Positions 43,249-52,019 of a stretch of DNA of 64,000 nt are shown here, piece by piece. Numbering within the stretch: the stretch's first letter is position 1; every line of letters begins with the position of its first letter. The stretch is from Paraburkholderia sp. BL9I2N2. Its GTDB lineage: Bacteria; Pseudomonadota; Gammaproteobacteria; Burkholderiales; Burkholderiaceae. The position numbers and the translations under genes were made by a program. The notes under the pieces are model-generated. The model ran no database searches. It had not been told where the DNA came from and was given only the letters and a program-made list of their open reading frames with translations. The DNA lies in assembly GCF_004339745.1 (NCBI RefSeq), contig NZ_SMGP01000001.1, positions 1,736,001-1,800,000 of the forward strand, in the 5' to 3' direction.

Positions 43249-44226
43249 TTAGAGATCCAGCACCAGAACCGGCGACGTAGCGCGTGAAATGCAGCAGCAG
43301 ATCACCTTGCCGCTCGCGCGTTCCGCTTTGCTCAGGCAATGGTCACGATGCTCGGGCGTGCCACTCACCACGTCGACCATGCACGTGCCGCACACGCCTT
43401 CACCGCACGACGTATCCACTTCGATGCCGATCGACGCCAGCGCCGCGACGATGGTCGTGTCCTTGTCCACGCGCACGGTCGCGCCGCTGCTCGCGATCTG
43501 CACGTCGAAGGTATCGAGCGTGACCGATTCGGAGTTCGTGGTTGAAGCCGGCTCAGCGGCAAAGCGTTCGAGATGAATCGCTTCTGACGCGACATGCGTT
43601 TCGCCAATCGCCACCACACGTTCCATGAAAGGCGCCGGCCCGCAGGTATAAACGTGCGTGCCTTCGCGCGCATTCACAAAACAATCGCCGAGCACCGCAT
43701 CGAGTTGCTCGCGCGCGACGCCGAAGTGGAGCTTCACATAATCGCTGAACGGCGCGCGTGAGAGCAGCGGCAAGAACGCCGCGTGCTCCGCGCTACGCGC
43801 GAAATAGTGCAACACGAAGCGCTGCTGCTGCTTGAGCAGACGGTACGCCATGCTCAGGAGCGGCGTGACGCCAATGCCGGCGGCGATCAGAATATGTTCT
43901 TCGGCGCCCGGCGCGAGTTGGAACAGATTGCGCGGCGCGCCGATGGTCAATTCGCTGCCGACCGTGACATCCTCATGCAGCGAGCGCGAGCCGCCGCGTG
44001 ACGTGTCTTCGCGCTTCACGGCGAACAAATGCGCGTCCCGCTGATCCGGGTCGCCGCACAACGAATACTGCCGCGTGACGCCGGACGGTCCGGTGACGTC
44101 GATGTGCGCGCCGGGTTCGTAGTGATCGAACGGTTGCCCGTCCAGGCGCGAGACGCTGAACGAGCGCACGCCATGCGCTTCGTCGCGAACGCTATCGACG
44201 CGCACGTTGAAGGTGGTTCTTTCCAT
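43249..44226 (-). CDS. iacF: IacF oxidoreductase (FNR-like, C-terminal 2Fe-2S)
   Basis: 325 residues from ATG 44226. Phthalate-dioxygenase-reductase type: flavin-binding beta-barrel (~1-100; RQYSLCGDP), NAD domain (ILIAAGIGVTPLLSMAYRL near residue 112), and a C-terminal plant-type [2Fe-2S] domain (CGEGVCGTCMVDV, later Cys in HRDHCLS). It passes NAD(P)H electrons to IacCD. It is separated from iacCD by the cat genes. The frame is open to 44289, but Met at 44226 fits the family. Confidence 0.9.
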   Translation of the reverse strand: MERTTFNVRVDSVRDEAHGVRSFSVSRLDGQPFDHYEPGAHIDVTGPSGVTRQYSLCGDPDQRDAHLFAVKREDTSRGGSRSLHEDVTVGSELTIGAPRNLFQLAPGAEEHILIAAGIGVTPLLSMAYRLLKQQQRFVLHYFARSAEHAAFLPLLSRAPFSDYVKLHFGVAREQLDAVLGDCFVNAREGTHVYTCGPAPFMERVVAIGETHVASEAIHLERFAAEPASTTNSESVTLDTFDVQIASSGATVRVDKDTTIVAALASIGIEVDTSCGEGVCGTCMVDVVSGTPEHRDHCLSKAERASGKVICCCISRATSPVLVLDL

Positions 44227-44388
44227 GATCTTGCCGGCAAAAGAGAGGCGGACGGCGCATGCAGCGAGCCGCATGCGGTTGTGCGTCAAGGATAGGAAAC
44301 CGCGCTAAATCAGGCAAATCGATTAAAAATGGTTAGTCAGATAAATTAGACTGATAATGCTGCGGCGCTGACGCACCAGACCGTAGCT

Positions 44389-45273
44389 TCAAATTCCGGC
44401 CAGATGCCGCACCAACGCCTTTTCCGGTCGCGGCATTGCGTTCAGGTCGCGCATGCAGATCAGCAACTGGCGCGCGGCCCAGCTATCGGTCAGCTCGATC
44501 GTGCGGATGCCGGACGTGCCGCGATAGCGCTTCGCCGCCGTGGCCGGCACGATTCCCACGCCGGCGCCTTGTTCGACCATGCAGCAGATGGCGTCGAACG
44601 TCCGCACGTGGGTGCGGAAGCTGAGCGGCTGTCCGGCCAGCAGCGCGCGCTCGCCGAGGTAGGCCTGCAGCGCGCTGTCCGCGCTCAGTCCGATGAACTC
44701 CCTGTCCGCCACTTCCGCGAGCGTGGTGCGGCGGCGGGTGGCGAGCGCGTCGTCGCGGCTCGTGATCAACACGAGTTTGTCGATGGCGAAGGGGAAGGTC
44801 TGCAACGCGCCATGTTCGACCGCATCGGAAATGATGCCGATTTCAGCCGCGCCGCTCAGCACCGCCTTGACTGTTTCACTGCTTTGACGCTCCTTCAGGT
44901 CGATCTGCACATTGGGGTGATCGCGCAGAAAGAGGCCGATCGTGGAGGGCAGGAACTCGGTGATGGCCGCCGTGTTGGTCCACAGGCGTATGCAGGCTTT
45001 GCGGCCTTCCTGATGCTCGCCCAGTTCGCCTTGCATTCTTTCGATCTGCCCGAGTACGAGCCGCGCGTGATGCGCGAGCGTGTCGCCCGTCGGCGTGGAT
45101 TCGACGCCGCGTCGGCCGCGTTCGAGCAGCGGCATGCCGAGCGCGTCTTCCATGCCGCGCAGCCGCGCGCTCGCCGACGGCAGCGACATGTTCGCGCGCG
45201 CGGCGCCGTGAGTGATGCTGCCGGTTTCGAGGATATGCAGAAACAGGCGTAGGTCGATGAGATCGAAGCGCAT
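44389..45273 (-). CDS. LysR-family transcriptional regulator
   Basis: 294 residues: HTH LRLFLHILETGSITHGAARA with LPSASARLRGMEDALG, then an effector domain (~90-290). It is divergent from the TSUP permease gene across 150 bases and so probably controls it. The ligand is unknown. Confidence 0.85.
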   Translation of the reverse strand: MRFDLIDLRLFLHILETGSITHGAARANMSLPSASARLRGMEDALGMPLLERGRRGVESTPTGDTLAHHARLVLGQIERMQGELGEHQEGRKACIRLWTNTAAITEFLPSTIGLFLRDHPNVQIDLKERQSSETVKAVLSGAAEIGIISDAVEHGALQTFPFAIDKLVLITSRDDALATRRRTTLAEVADREFIGLSADSALQAYLGERALLAGQPLSFRTHVRTFDAICCMVEQGAGVGIVPATAAKRYRGTSGIRTIELTDSWAARQLLICMRDLNAMPRPEKALVRHLAGI

Positions 45274-45423
45274 GGAGGAACGGGTTGTTGTTCGGTTGTG
45301 GGCGAGGCTCAGCCTGTGGTCACAGCCTTAGCCCCAGCCTAAGTCACAGTAAGTATCTTACGCATTGTGGCCGTCCTCGCGGCGATTGAAAATTGCCGAC
45401 ATCACTTTAATAACAACATTCCG

Positions 45424-46185
45424 ATGATCTCTTCGTTTGCAATGCGTGCGGGCGTGGTCGCCGCGACTTTCGTGGTCGCCGGCTTCGTCAAGGGGGTGAC
45501 CGGCATGGGACTGCCGACCGTCGCCATGGGTGTGCTCGGCACGCTGATGCTGCCGGCGCAGGCTGCCGCGATGCTGCTGTTGCCGTCGTTCGTGACGAAC
45601 CTCTGGCAACTTTTCGCGGGGCCGAGCGTGCGGGCGCTCCTCAAACGCTTGTGGCCGATGATGCTGGGCATCGTTGCCGGAACGGTCGCGGCCGCGTCGT
45701 TCATTGCGGGCGGGGGCGGCGAGTGGGCCGTGGTCGGACTCGGCGCCGCGTTGACGCTCTACGCCGTGGCCGGTTTGCTGGCGTGGCGCTTTTCAGTGCC
45801 GGCGCGGCACGAGCGCTGGTTGTCGCCGGCAATCGGCGCGGTGACGGGCGTCGTCACCGGCGGCACTGGCGTGTTTGTCGTGCCGGCAGTACCGTATCTG
45901 CAGGGGCTGGCATTGAAGAAAGAGGATCTGGTGCAGGCCCTCGGCTTGTCGTTCACGGTGTCGACCATCGCGCTGGCGATCGGACTTACCAGAGAGCACG
46001 CGTTTGCCGCCAGCGATCTGCGCGAATCGCTCTTCGCCGTGGTCCCGGCGCTGCTCGGCATGTGGATCGGACAGCGCGTGCGTGGACGCATTAGCGCGCA
46101 AACGTTCAGGCGCTGGTTCTTTATCTGCCTTCTCGGACTGGGCATTCAATTGATGGCGCGCGCCAGTAGTGTCCGGTTTATTTGA
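45424..46185 (+). CDS. TauE/SafE (TSUP) family permease, 3' end remodelled by IS insertion
   Basis: 253 residues from ATG 45424 with 7-8 membrane segments and the family signatures GFVKGVTGMGLPTVAMG near residue 20 and TGVVTGGTGVFVVPAVPYLQ near 145. TSUP proteins export or import small anions such as sulfite, sulfoacetate or related organics. An IS4-family element has inserted before the last codons: the present end reads MARASSVRFI, while joining the sequence across the element gives MARAFV and a stop. The permease is thus almost intact. Confidence 0.85.
   Translation: MISSFAMRAGVVAATFVVAGFVKGVTGMGLPTVAMGVLGTLMLPAQAAAMLLLPSFVTNLWQLFAGPSVRALLKRLWPMMLGIVAGTVAAASFIAGGGGEWAVVGLGAALTLYAVAGLLAWRFSVPARHERWLSPAIGAVTGVVTGGTGVFVVPAVPYLQGLALKKEDLVQALGLSFTVSTIALAIGLTREHAFAASDLRESLFAVVPALLGMWIGQRVRGRISAQTFRRWFFICLLGLGIQLMARASSVRFI
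46155..46163 (+). repeat. 9-bp target-site duplication, left copy
   Basis: ggcgcgcgc immediately left of the IS; the same nine bases occur at 47489-47497 right of it. Confidence 0.85.
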
Positions 46186-47488
46186 GGTCGACAGGCGGGA
46201 GAGCGACTGTTGACAGGGCTTTCGAGGGCTTCATGGGTGTCCACGATTTGAATTTTGAAATCAGCATTTGCGATCCTTTCGGGTTTGGGCGACCTGGGGT
46301 AACGCATGAACGTGGGCAAGACGCTGTTTGCGCAAGTCATGGAGTTTGTGCCGTGGAAGACGTTTGGCCGCATCATCGAGCGACACCGCGGCGACGCGGG
46401 GGTCCGCACGCTTGGCTGTGCCGATTTGTTCCGCATCATGGCCTTCGCGCAGTTGACCTGGCGCGAGTCCCTGCGCGACATCGAGGCCTGCCTGTCTGCC
46501 AATCGGGGCAAGCTGTTTCATATGGGATTGAAGAACGTCCCGGCACGCTCGACGTTGTCGGATGCGTTGAATCTGCGCGACTGGCGCATCTATCACGCGC
46601 TGGCAATGCGCCTCATCACCCGCGCCCGAGCGCTTTACGCGACCCAGCCGCTGGACATCGATCTCGATGCGACCGTCTATGCGCTCGATGCCACGACCAT
46701 AGATTTGTGCCTGTCCCTGTTCGAGTGGGCGCCGTTTCGCACGACCAAGGCGGCGGTCAAGATGCATACGCTGCTGGATTTGCGCGGCGCGATCCCCGCC
46801 TTCATCCACATCAGCGACGGCAAGATGCACGAGGTGGGCGTGCTCGATTTTCTGCCCATCGAAGCCGGCGCGTTTTACGTCATGGATCGCGGCTATCTGG
46901 ACTTCGCGCGGCTGTTCAAGCTGCATCAGGCGGGCGCTTTCTTCGTCACACGAGCCAAACGCAACATGAACGCGCGTCGCGTCTATTCGGCTGCCACCGA
47001 CCGCAGCACGGGCTTGATCTGCGACCAGAGCATCGCCTTGAACGGCTTTTACGCCGCGCAGGACTATCCCGAGCGTTTGCGGCGCATCCGCTTCAAGGAC
47101 CCGGAATCGGGCAAGAACCTGATTTTTCTGACCAACAACACGACGCTGCCGCCGCTGACCATTGCAGCGCTGTACAAGAACCGCTGGCAGGTCGAGCTGT
47201 TCTTCAAGTGGATCAAGCAGCACCTGCGCATCAAGCGATTCCTCGGCACAAGCGAGAACGCGGTGAAGACGCAAATCTGGTGCGCCGTCTGCACTTACGT
47301 GTTGATCGCCATCGTCAAAAAGGAGCTTCAACTCGATGCCTCGCTCTATACGTTGCTACAGATTCTTTCGGTCTCCGTATTCGAGAAAACCGAGATTTCA
47401 AGCGCCTTGCGGCCCGATCCATCACTCCCGGAAATGCCTCAATCCGGTAACCAACTGAATTTGTTCGAAATTTAACCGGACACTACTG
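46164..47488 (+). mobile_element. IS4-family insertion sequence
   Basis: A 1325-bp element bounded by inverted repeats: the left end cagtagtgtccggtt is the exact complement of the right end aaccggacactactg. It is flanked by a 9-bp direct repeat and carries one full-length transposase gene. With intact ends, target repeat and transposase it appears recently inserted and potentially mobile. It sits in the last codons of the TSUP permease gene. Confidence 0.93.
46306..47475 (+). CDS. IS4-family transposase
   Basis: 389 residues with an N-terminal DUF4372-like domain (MNVGKTLFAQVMEFVPW) and a DDE core: Asp128 (YALDAT), Asp194 (YVMDRGYLDF) and Glu296 in the YREK signature of the IS4 family (Tyr289, Arg292, Glu296, Lys303 in YKNRWQVELFFKWIK). 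No frameshift or internal stop. It ends 13 bases before the right end of the element. Confidence 0.95.
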   Translation: MNVGKTLFAQVMEFVPWKTFGRIIERHRGDAGVRTLGCADLFRIMAFAQLTWRESLRDIEACLSANRGKLFHMGLKNVPARSTLSDALNLRDWRIYHALAMRLITRARALYATQPLDIDLDATVYALDATTIDLCLSLFEWAPFRTTKAAVKMHTLLDLRGAIPAFIHISDGKMHEVGVLDFLPIEAGAFYVMDRGYLDFARLFKLHQAGAFFVTRAKRNMNARRVYSAATDRSTGLICDQSIALNGFYAAQDYPERLRRIRFKDPESGKNLIFLTNNTTLPPLTIAALYKNRWQVELFFKWIKQHLRIKRFLGTSENAVKTQIWCAVCTYVLIAIVKKELQLDASLYTLLQILSVSVFEKTEISSALRPDPSLPEMPQSGNQLNLFEI

Positions 47489-47497
47489 GGCGCGCGC
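47489..47497 (+). repeat. 9-bp target-site duplication, right copy
   Basis: ggcgcgcgc directly after the right inverted repeat, identical to 46155-46163. Confidence 0.85.
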
Positions 47498-47545
47498 ATT
47501 CGTTTAATCAGGCAGTAGTGAAAGCGAACGTGGAAGGAGCAAATC

Positions 47546-47632
47546 GTGTGGCCCATTATTCTGGATACGCTCGGCGCGCTGGCAGTGCTGGCCAGCGTGG
47601 CCGCGCAGATCATGTTGCTGCGTAAGTGCTGA
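47546..47632 (+). CDS. Possible 28-residue membrane peptide
   Basis: A GTG at 47546 with a good ribosome site (ggaaggagc, 47531-47539) opens a 28-codon frame. It starts MWPIILDTLGALAVLASVA and ends LLRKC: one hydrophobic helix with a basic tail. Before the IS insertion it lay about 40 bases after the TSUP stop, so it could be the second gene of that operon. No homologue is recognised; coding status is uncertain. Confidence 0.4.
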   Translation: MWPIILDTLGALAVLASVAAQIMLLRKC

Positions 47633-47667
47633 ATTCACTGCGTCGTAAGCGGTGGCAGTGCCATTCA

Positions 47668-47695
47668 TGGAGCCGTTTTCACCAGAACGGCTCCA
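47668..47695. terminator. Hairpin between convergent small ORF and cynS
   Basis: A perfect 10-bp stem, tggagccgtt / aacggctcca, with an 8-base loop lies between genes that face each other. No strong T tract follows on either side. Confidence 0.6.
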
Positions 47696-47703
47696 CGCCC
47701 GCC

Positions 47704-48174
47704 TCAGAACGGTTTGGTCGGCAGATACTTGCCGTCCAGCGTGATGACGGCACGGTGACCGCCTTCCGGATCGTCGACTTTCTTGATGTCGAGCTTGAAG
47801 TTGATGGCGCTGATGATGCCGTCGCCGAACTGCTCGTGAACCAGCGCCTTCAGCGTCGAACCGTAGATCTGCACCATCTCGTAGAATCGGTAGATGGTCG
47901 GATCGGTCGGCACGCCGCCCGGAATGCTGCCGCGTAGCGGGATGGTTTGCAGCAGACGCACCGCGTCTTCGCCGAGTTCGAGTTTGTCGGCCACGACCTT
48001 GGCGGCGTTGGCCGGCAGCGGATGCTGGCCGAGCAACGCGGCGGTGACGAATGCAAGACTCAGACCCGTGCCTTCGTTGATCTGCTCGAACGTCAGATTC
48101 TTGCGAACCTTTGCGTCGATGATCGCGTCGGTCAGGGCTTCACGCGGGGCCTGGCTGTATTGGGATTGCGTCAT
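47704..48174 (-). CDS. cynS: Cyanase (cyanate hydratase)
   Basis: 156 residues, the same length as E. coli CynS. The catalytic triad is in register with it: Arg96 and Glu99 ([11 protein letters not shown]) and Ser122 (DGIISAINF). The enzyme reacts cyanate with bicarbonate to ammonia and CO2. The N-terminal half is the helical domain ([18 protein letters not shown]). It lies 27 bases after cynT on the same strand. Confidence 0.97.
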   Translation of the reverse strand: MTQSQYSQAPREALTDAIIDAKVRKNLTFEQINEGTGLSLAFVTAALLGQHPLPANAAKVVADKLELGEDAVRLLQTIPLRGSIPGGVPTDPTIYRFYEMVQIYGSTLKALVHEQFGDGIISAINFKLDIKKVDDPEGGHRAVITLDGKYLPTKPF

Positions 48175-48201
48175 GATGAATTTCCTCGAGGGTAAGTAAA
48201 G

Positions 48202-48861
48202 TCAGGCCGCGACGTCGAGTCGAGCCGGGGTGGCACATGCATGCGGATGTTCCGCGAGAGAAACGAAGCGGTTCGTCGAACCGTCGAGCGTATCGATCGA
48301 GCCGGTTTCGATGTCGTACACCCAGCCGTGCAGCGCCAGATGTCCCTGTTCGAGGGCGAGCCGCACGGAAGGATGGGTCTTGATGTTCGCGAGTTGCGCG
48401 ATCACGTTTTCACGGACCATCGAGTCGACCCGGTCGCGTTCGCTTTTGTGCTCGCGCGCCTCGTTGACGATTTTCGCGGAATCCGCGTAATGCAGCCAGT
48501 TGCGCACGGCAGGCATATGGTCCATGCATTTGCAGGTCGCGATGGCCGTCATCGCGCCGCAGTCGGAATGACCGCAGATCACCACATCGGTGACGCCGAG
48601 CGCGGCGACCGCGTACTCGACCGTGGCGGTCACGCCGCCCGGCTCCGGGCCGTACGACGGCACGATATTGCCCGCGTTGCGGATCACGAACAGATCACCG
48701 GGCTCGCGCTGCGTAACGAGTTCCGGCACCAGCCGGCTGTCCGAGCACGAAATGAACAAGGTACTCGGGTGCTGGCTCGTGGCCAGCTTCCTGAACAACT
48801 CGGAGCGCTGCGGAAAGGCGTCGCGCTGAAACTTCAGGAAGCCGTCGATGATGTCTTGCAT
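48202..48861 (-). CDS. cynT: Beta-carbonic anhydrase of the cyn operon
   Basis: 219 residues from ATG 48861, with GGAGCG five bases upstream. Very close to E. coli Cyn[17 protein letters not shown], zinc ligands in FISCSDSRL (Cys, with Asp-Arg pair) and [10 protein letters not shown] (His, Cys). It restores the bicarbonate used by cyanase. A longer frame to 48918 would put unrelated residues ahead of the conserved start. Confidence 0.96.
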   Translation of the reverse strand: MQDIIDGFLKFQRDAFPQRSELFRKLATSQHPSTLFISCSDSRLVPELVTQREPGDLFVIRNAGNIVPSYGPEPGGVTATVEYAVAALGVTDVVICGHSDCGAMTAIATCKCMDHMPAVRNWLHYADSAKIVNEAREHKSERDRVDSMVRENVIAQLANIKTHPSVRLALEQGHLALHGWVYDIETGSIDTLDGSTNRFVSLAEHPHACATPARLDVAA

Positions 48862-48917
48862 GGTTCGCTCCATCGGGGTGTGGGTTGGGAATCGATGGAT
48901 GAAGAATGCGCCGATCA

Positions 48918-48972
48918 AACTATAGCGTCCAAGACTGGTTTATTATTCTCTCGATAGGGAAGACCAATAGTT
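48918..48972. promoter_or_regulatory. Candidate CynR operator in cynT/cynR spacer
   Basis: Inverted arms aactat (48918-48923, followed by agcgtc) and atagtt (48967-48972, preceded by gacca) flank the divergent start region. CynR-type regulators bind such spacers. By-eye call only. Confidence 0.3.
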
Positions 48973-48984
48973 CGAGAGGACATC

Positions 48985-49899
48985 ATGCTGCTCAGGCACA
49001 TCCGATATTTTCTTGCAGTCGCCGAGCACCGCAATTTCACGCGCGCGGCCGAGGCGCTGCACGTGTCGCAGCCGACGCTGTCGCAACAGATCCGGCAACT
49101 GGAAGACACGTTGCGGGTGCAATTGCTCGACCGGTCCGGCCGCACGATCCAGCTGACCGACGCCGGCACGGCCTATGTGCACTACGCGCAGCGCGCGCTG
49201 CAGGACCTGGAGGCGGGCAAGCGGGCGATTCACGACGTACAGGAGTTGAGCCGCGGTTCGCTGCGTCTCGCGATGACGCCGACATTCACCGCCTACCTGA
49301 TCGGCCCGCTTCTGGAGAAGTACAACCGCCGCTATCCGAACATCACGCTGAACATCCTCGAAATGCCGCAGGACCGGATGGAGGCGTTGCTGAACGAAGA
49401 TGCGCTCGACATCGGCATCGCATTCGACGAGACGCACACACCCGACATCGAGACGCAGACGCTATTCGTCGAGGCACTGGCGATGGTGGTCGGCAACGCG
49501 CACCCGTATTCGAAGCGTCGTTCCGCGTTGAAGCTAAGTCAATTTGAAAACGAAGCACTCGTGCTGCTTAACGAAGAGTTCGCAACGCGTCAGTACATCG
49601 ATCGATATTGCAGACAGCACGGCATTTCGCCGCGCATCGCGATGGAGGTGAACTCGATTGGCGCGGTCGTTCAGATCGTGCGCCGCAGTGCACTCGCCAC
49701 GCTGCTGCCGGCCGCGATCGCGCGCGAGCATAGCGATCTGTTTCTCGTGCAGTTGGAGCCGGCTCTGCCGCAGCGTACGGCTGCGCTGCTATTGCGCAAG
49801 GGCGCGTATCGGAACGCGGCAACGCGGGCCTTCATTGAGCTCGCGCTCGAAGAGCGTGCGCCTGAAACAGGTGGGCGGCGCGCAAAGGCTGTTTTGTGA
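48985..49899 (+). CDS. cynR: CynR LysR-type activator
   Basis: 304 residues: HTH MLLRHIRYFLAVAEHRNFTR and AAEALHVSQPTLSQQIRQLE. Effector domain SRGSLRLAMTPTFTAYLIGP and EMPQDRMEALL as in CynR. Divergent from cynTS, which it should activate with cyanate. Confidence 0.92.
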   Translation: MLLRHIRYFLAVAEHRNFTRAAEALHVSQPTLSQQIRQLEDTLRVQLLDRSGRTIQLTDAGTAYVHYAQRALQDLEAGKRAIHDVQELSRGSLRLAMTPTFTAYLIGPLLEKYNRRYPNITLNILEMPQDRMEALLNEDALDIGIAFDETHTPDIETQTLFVEALAMVVGNAHPYSKRRSALKLSQFENEALVLLNEEFATRQYIDRYCRQHGISPRIAMEVNSIGAVVQIVRRSALATLLPAAIAREHSDLFLVQLEPALPQRTAALLLRKGAYRNAATRAFIELALEERAPETGGRRAKAVL

Positions 49900-50207
49900 A
49901 ACGCTGACGGTTTGAACCGCCTACACTGACAGGGGGAGAGCACCGTTCGGTCTTATGTGCGCGCTTACTCGCGATCCCCCATTCGCGCTGGCGGGTGACG
50001 CCGCCACTCGCATCGAGCCTTCGAGCTATCCGCGTCACCTGTCTTCCGATTGTTCGGCTCAACCGACGTATCTATTCGCCTTCAGCCGCTTTATCCCTAC
50101 GGCCGACGTGCCTACATTGTCACCAGTGTCAGCGCCAGTGCATTTCCACCGCAGCCCGCGAATCTTCGCGACAGCGTCGGCGCCAATCCCATTTAAAGGA
50201 ATCGATC
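49900..50207. other. Spacer without a recognised gene
   Basis: 308 bases between cynR and an SDR gene. Open frames here are short or are 5' extensions of the SDR with no ribosome site. It presumably holds the SDR promoter; only the AAAGGA ribosome site at 50195-50200 is clear. Confidence 0.5.
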
Positions 50208-50954
50208 ATGAGCAAACTCACAGGTAAAGTTGCTGTCGTAACCGGTGCATCGAAAGGTATCGGCGCGGCGATCGCCAAGGCGTTGGCGGCGCAAGGCGCT
50301 TCAGTGGTGGTGAACTACTCGTCGAGCAAGGCGGGCGCGGACGGCGTGGTCGAAGCGATTACCGCTGCCGGTGGCAAGGCCGTGGCCGTTGCAGGCGACG
50401 TGTCGAAAGCGGCGGACGCGCAAGGCATCATCGACACGGCTGTGGAAACGTATGGCCGTCTCGACATTCTCGTCAACAACTCGGGCGTGTATGAATTCTC
50501 GCCGATCGAAGAGATCACCGAAGAGCATTTCCACAAGCACTTCAACGTCAACGTGCTGGGTCTGCTACTGACCACGCAGGCAGCGGTCAAGCATCTCGGC
50601 GAAGGCGGCAGCATCGTCAATATCAGTTCGGTGGTGAGCCGCATCACGCCGCCGGGCAGCGCGGTCTATACCGCTACCAAGGGTGCCGTCGACGGTATTA
50701 CGGGGGTGCTTGCACGCGAGCTCGGCCCGCGCAAGATCCGCGTCAATTCGGTGAATCCGGGCATGGTTGCAACCGAAGGCACGCATAGCGGCGGCATCAT
50801 CGGTTCCGACTTTGAAACGTGGGCCGTCAGCACGACGCCGCTCGGCCGTATCGGCCAGCCTGACGATATCGCCGATGTCGTCGCCTTCCTCGCCTCCGAC
50901 GACGCGCGCTGGCTGACGGGCGAAAGCCTGATCGCGAGCGGTGGATCGCGTTAA
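50208..50954 (+). CDS. Short-chain dehydrogenase/reductase (FabG-like, glucose 1-dehydrogenase type)
   Basis: 248 residues from ATG 50208 behind AAAGGA. Classical SDR: TGASKGIGAAIAKAL near residue 12, NNSGVYEF near 89, catalytic Ser in NISSVVSR and YTATK near 152, and the C-terminal LTGESLIASGG. Single gene followed by a strong terminator. The substrate is unknown; the family includes many 3-oxoacyl and sugar dehydrogenases. Confidence 0.88.
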   Translation: MSKLTGKVAVVTGASKGIGAAIAKALAAQGASVVVNYSSSKAGADGVVEAITAAGGKAVAVAGDVSKAADAQGIIDTAVETYGRLDILVNNSGVYEFSPIEEITEEHFHKHFNVNVLGLLLTTQAAVKHLGEGGSIVNISSVVSRITPPGSAVYTATKGAVDGITGVLARELGPRKIRVNSVNPGMVATEGTHSGGIIGSDFETWAVSTTPLGRIGQPDDIADVVAFLASDDARWLTGESLIASGGSR

Positions 50955-50976
50955 GCGGATTGGCGCGAAGAACGAA

Positions 50977-51017
50977 AGCCGCCCGCAGGCGTCGCCTGCC
51001 GGGCGGCTTTTCGTTTT
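50977..51017 (+). terminator. Rho-independent terminator after SDR
   Basis: agccgcccgcaggc pairs with gcctgccgggcggct (one bulge), followed by ttttcgtttt. Strong stem, downstream of the SDR and just before the 3' end of the convergent LysR gene. Confidence 0.85.
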
Positions 51018-51900
51018 ATCCAGCCGGCGTAGCAGGCGCAGGCTTGGTCAACTCCACCGCGAACAACGCGTCCAGCAGATGCGATCCCGGCCGCTCGGCG
51101 AGCCGCGTCAGCGATTCGATCATCCGCACCTGACAGTCCTGTAGCGGAATCATTCTGATCCGCCGCGATTCGTTGAATTCGGCGCGCGCGATCACGCCCA
51201 CGCCCATGCCTTGCGCGACCGCTTCTTCGAGCGCCTCGCGGCCGTCCACGTACATCACCGGTTCCACCTGCAGCGATTCGCGCACCAGTTCGATCTCGAG
51301 CAACTGCTGCGTAACGGATTGCGACTCGCGGAAAATCATCGGCTGCTGCACCAGTTCGGTGTAGCTCAGCTTGCGCTTCTTCGCCACCGGATAGCTCGCC
51401 GGCACCATCGCGACCAGGGGATCGCGCCGCAACACACGGGCCTCCAGGCGGCTGTGCACTTGCGGCGCGGCGGTAATGGCCGCGTCGACGGCGCTCGAGA
51501 GCACGCGCTGCATGCAGTCCGCGGCGTTGGCGATGGACAGCGTCACGACGATGCCCGGATGCAGCTTGCGAAATGCGCTGATCAACGCGACCGCCAGATC
51601 GGGCGCGTCCGCGGCCAGCGACAGCGAGCCGGATTCGAGCCCGCCCGCCGATTCGAGCAGTTGCCGCGCGTCGCGCTCGCAACTGAGCATCTGCCGCGTC
51701 ACGCTGAAGAGGCGCAGACCGAGTTCGGTGGTCTCGACGCCGCGCGGCCCGCGTTCGAACAGTTTGACGCCGTAATCCTGCTCCAGCCGCCGCACATGAT
51801 CCGATACGGCCGGCTGCGTGAGCGAGAGCGCCTGCGCCGCTTTGGAAAACCCGCCATGTTCCGCGACCGCATGAAACGCCCGCAATTGCGCGTATTGCAC
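51016..51900 (-). CDS. LysR-family regulator of the phnWX locus
   Basis: 294 residues: HTH YAQLRAFHAVAEHGGFSKAA and LTQPAVSDHVRRLEQDYGV. Effector domain ~90-290. Divergent from phnW across 119 bases that contain an ATCGAT dyad. LysR regulators in this position commonly control 2-aminoethylphosphonate catabolism, so it is a likely activator of phnWX. Confidence 0.85.
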   Translation of the reverse strand: MQYAQLRAFHAVAEHGGFSKAAQALSLTQPAVSDHVRRLEQDYGVKLFERGPRGVETTELGLRLFSVTRQMLSCERDARQLLESAGGLESGSLSLAADAPDLAVALISAFRKLHPGIVVTLSIANAADCMQRVLSSAVDAAITAAPQVHSRLEARVLRRDPLVAMVPASYPVAKKRKLSYTELVQQPMIFRESQSVTQQLLEIELVRESLQVEPVMYVDGREALEEAVAQGMGVGVIARAEFNESRRIRMIPLQDCQVRMIESLTRLAERPGSHLLDALFAVELTKPAPATPAG

Positions 51901-51938
51901 GTGTGCCTCGCCGAGCTATAAGTTATTGCAATACCTGC

Positions 51939-51953
51939 ATCGATTATATCGAT
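51939..51953. promoter_or_regulatory. Candidate operator ATCGAT-TAT-ATCGAT
   Basis: A perfect 15-base dyad, atcgattatatcgat, in the LysR/phnW spacer. Position (67 bases before phnW) suits a LysR site. Confidence 0.4.
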
Positions 51954-52019
51954 TTTACCGATGCCGCGCGTTTCTGTACTGTGTGAGCCACCGAAACAGC
52001 GATATCGGAGATTCCGACC

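Noticed and set aside
49995..50207. 5' extension of the SDR frame
   Set aside because: No ribosome site, and the SDR family starts with the segment after ATG 50208, which has AAAGGA upstream.
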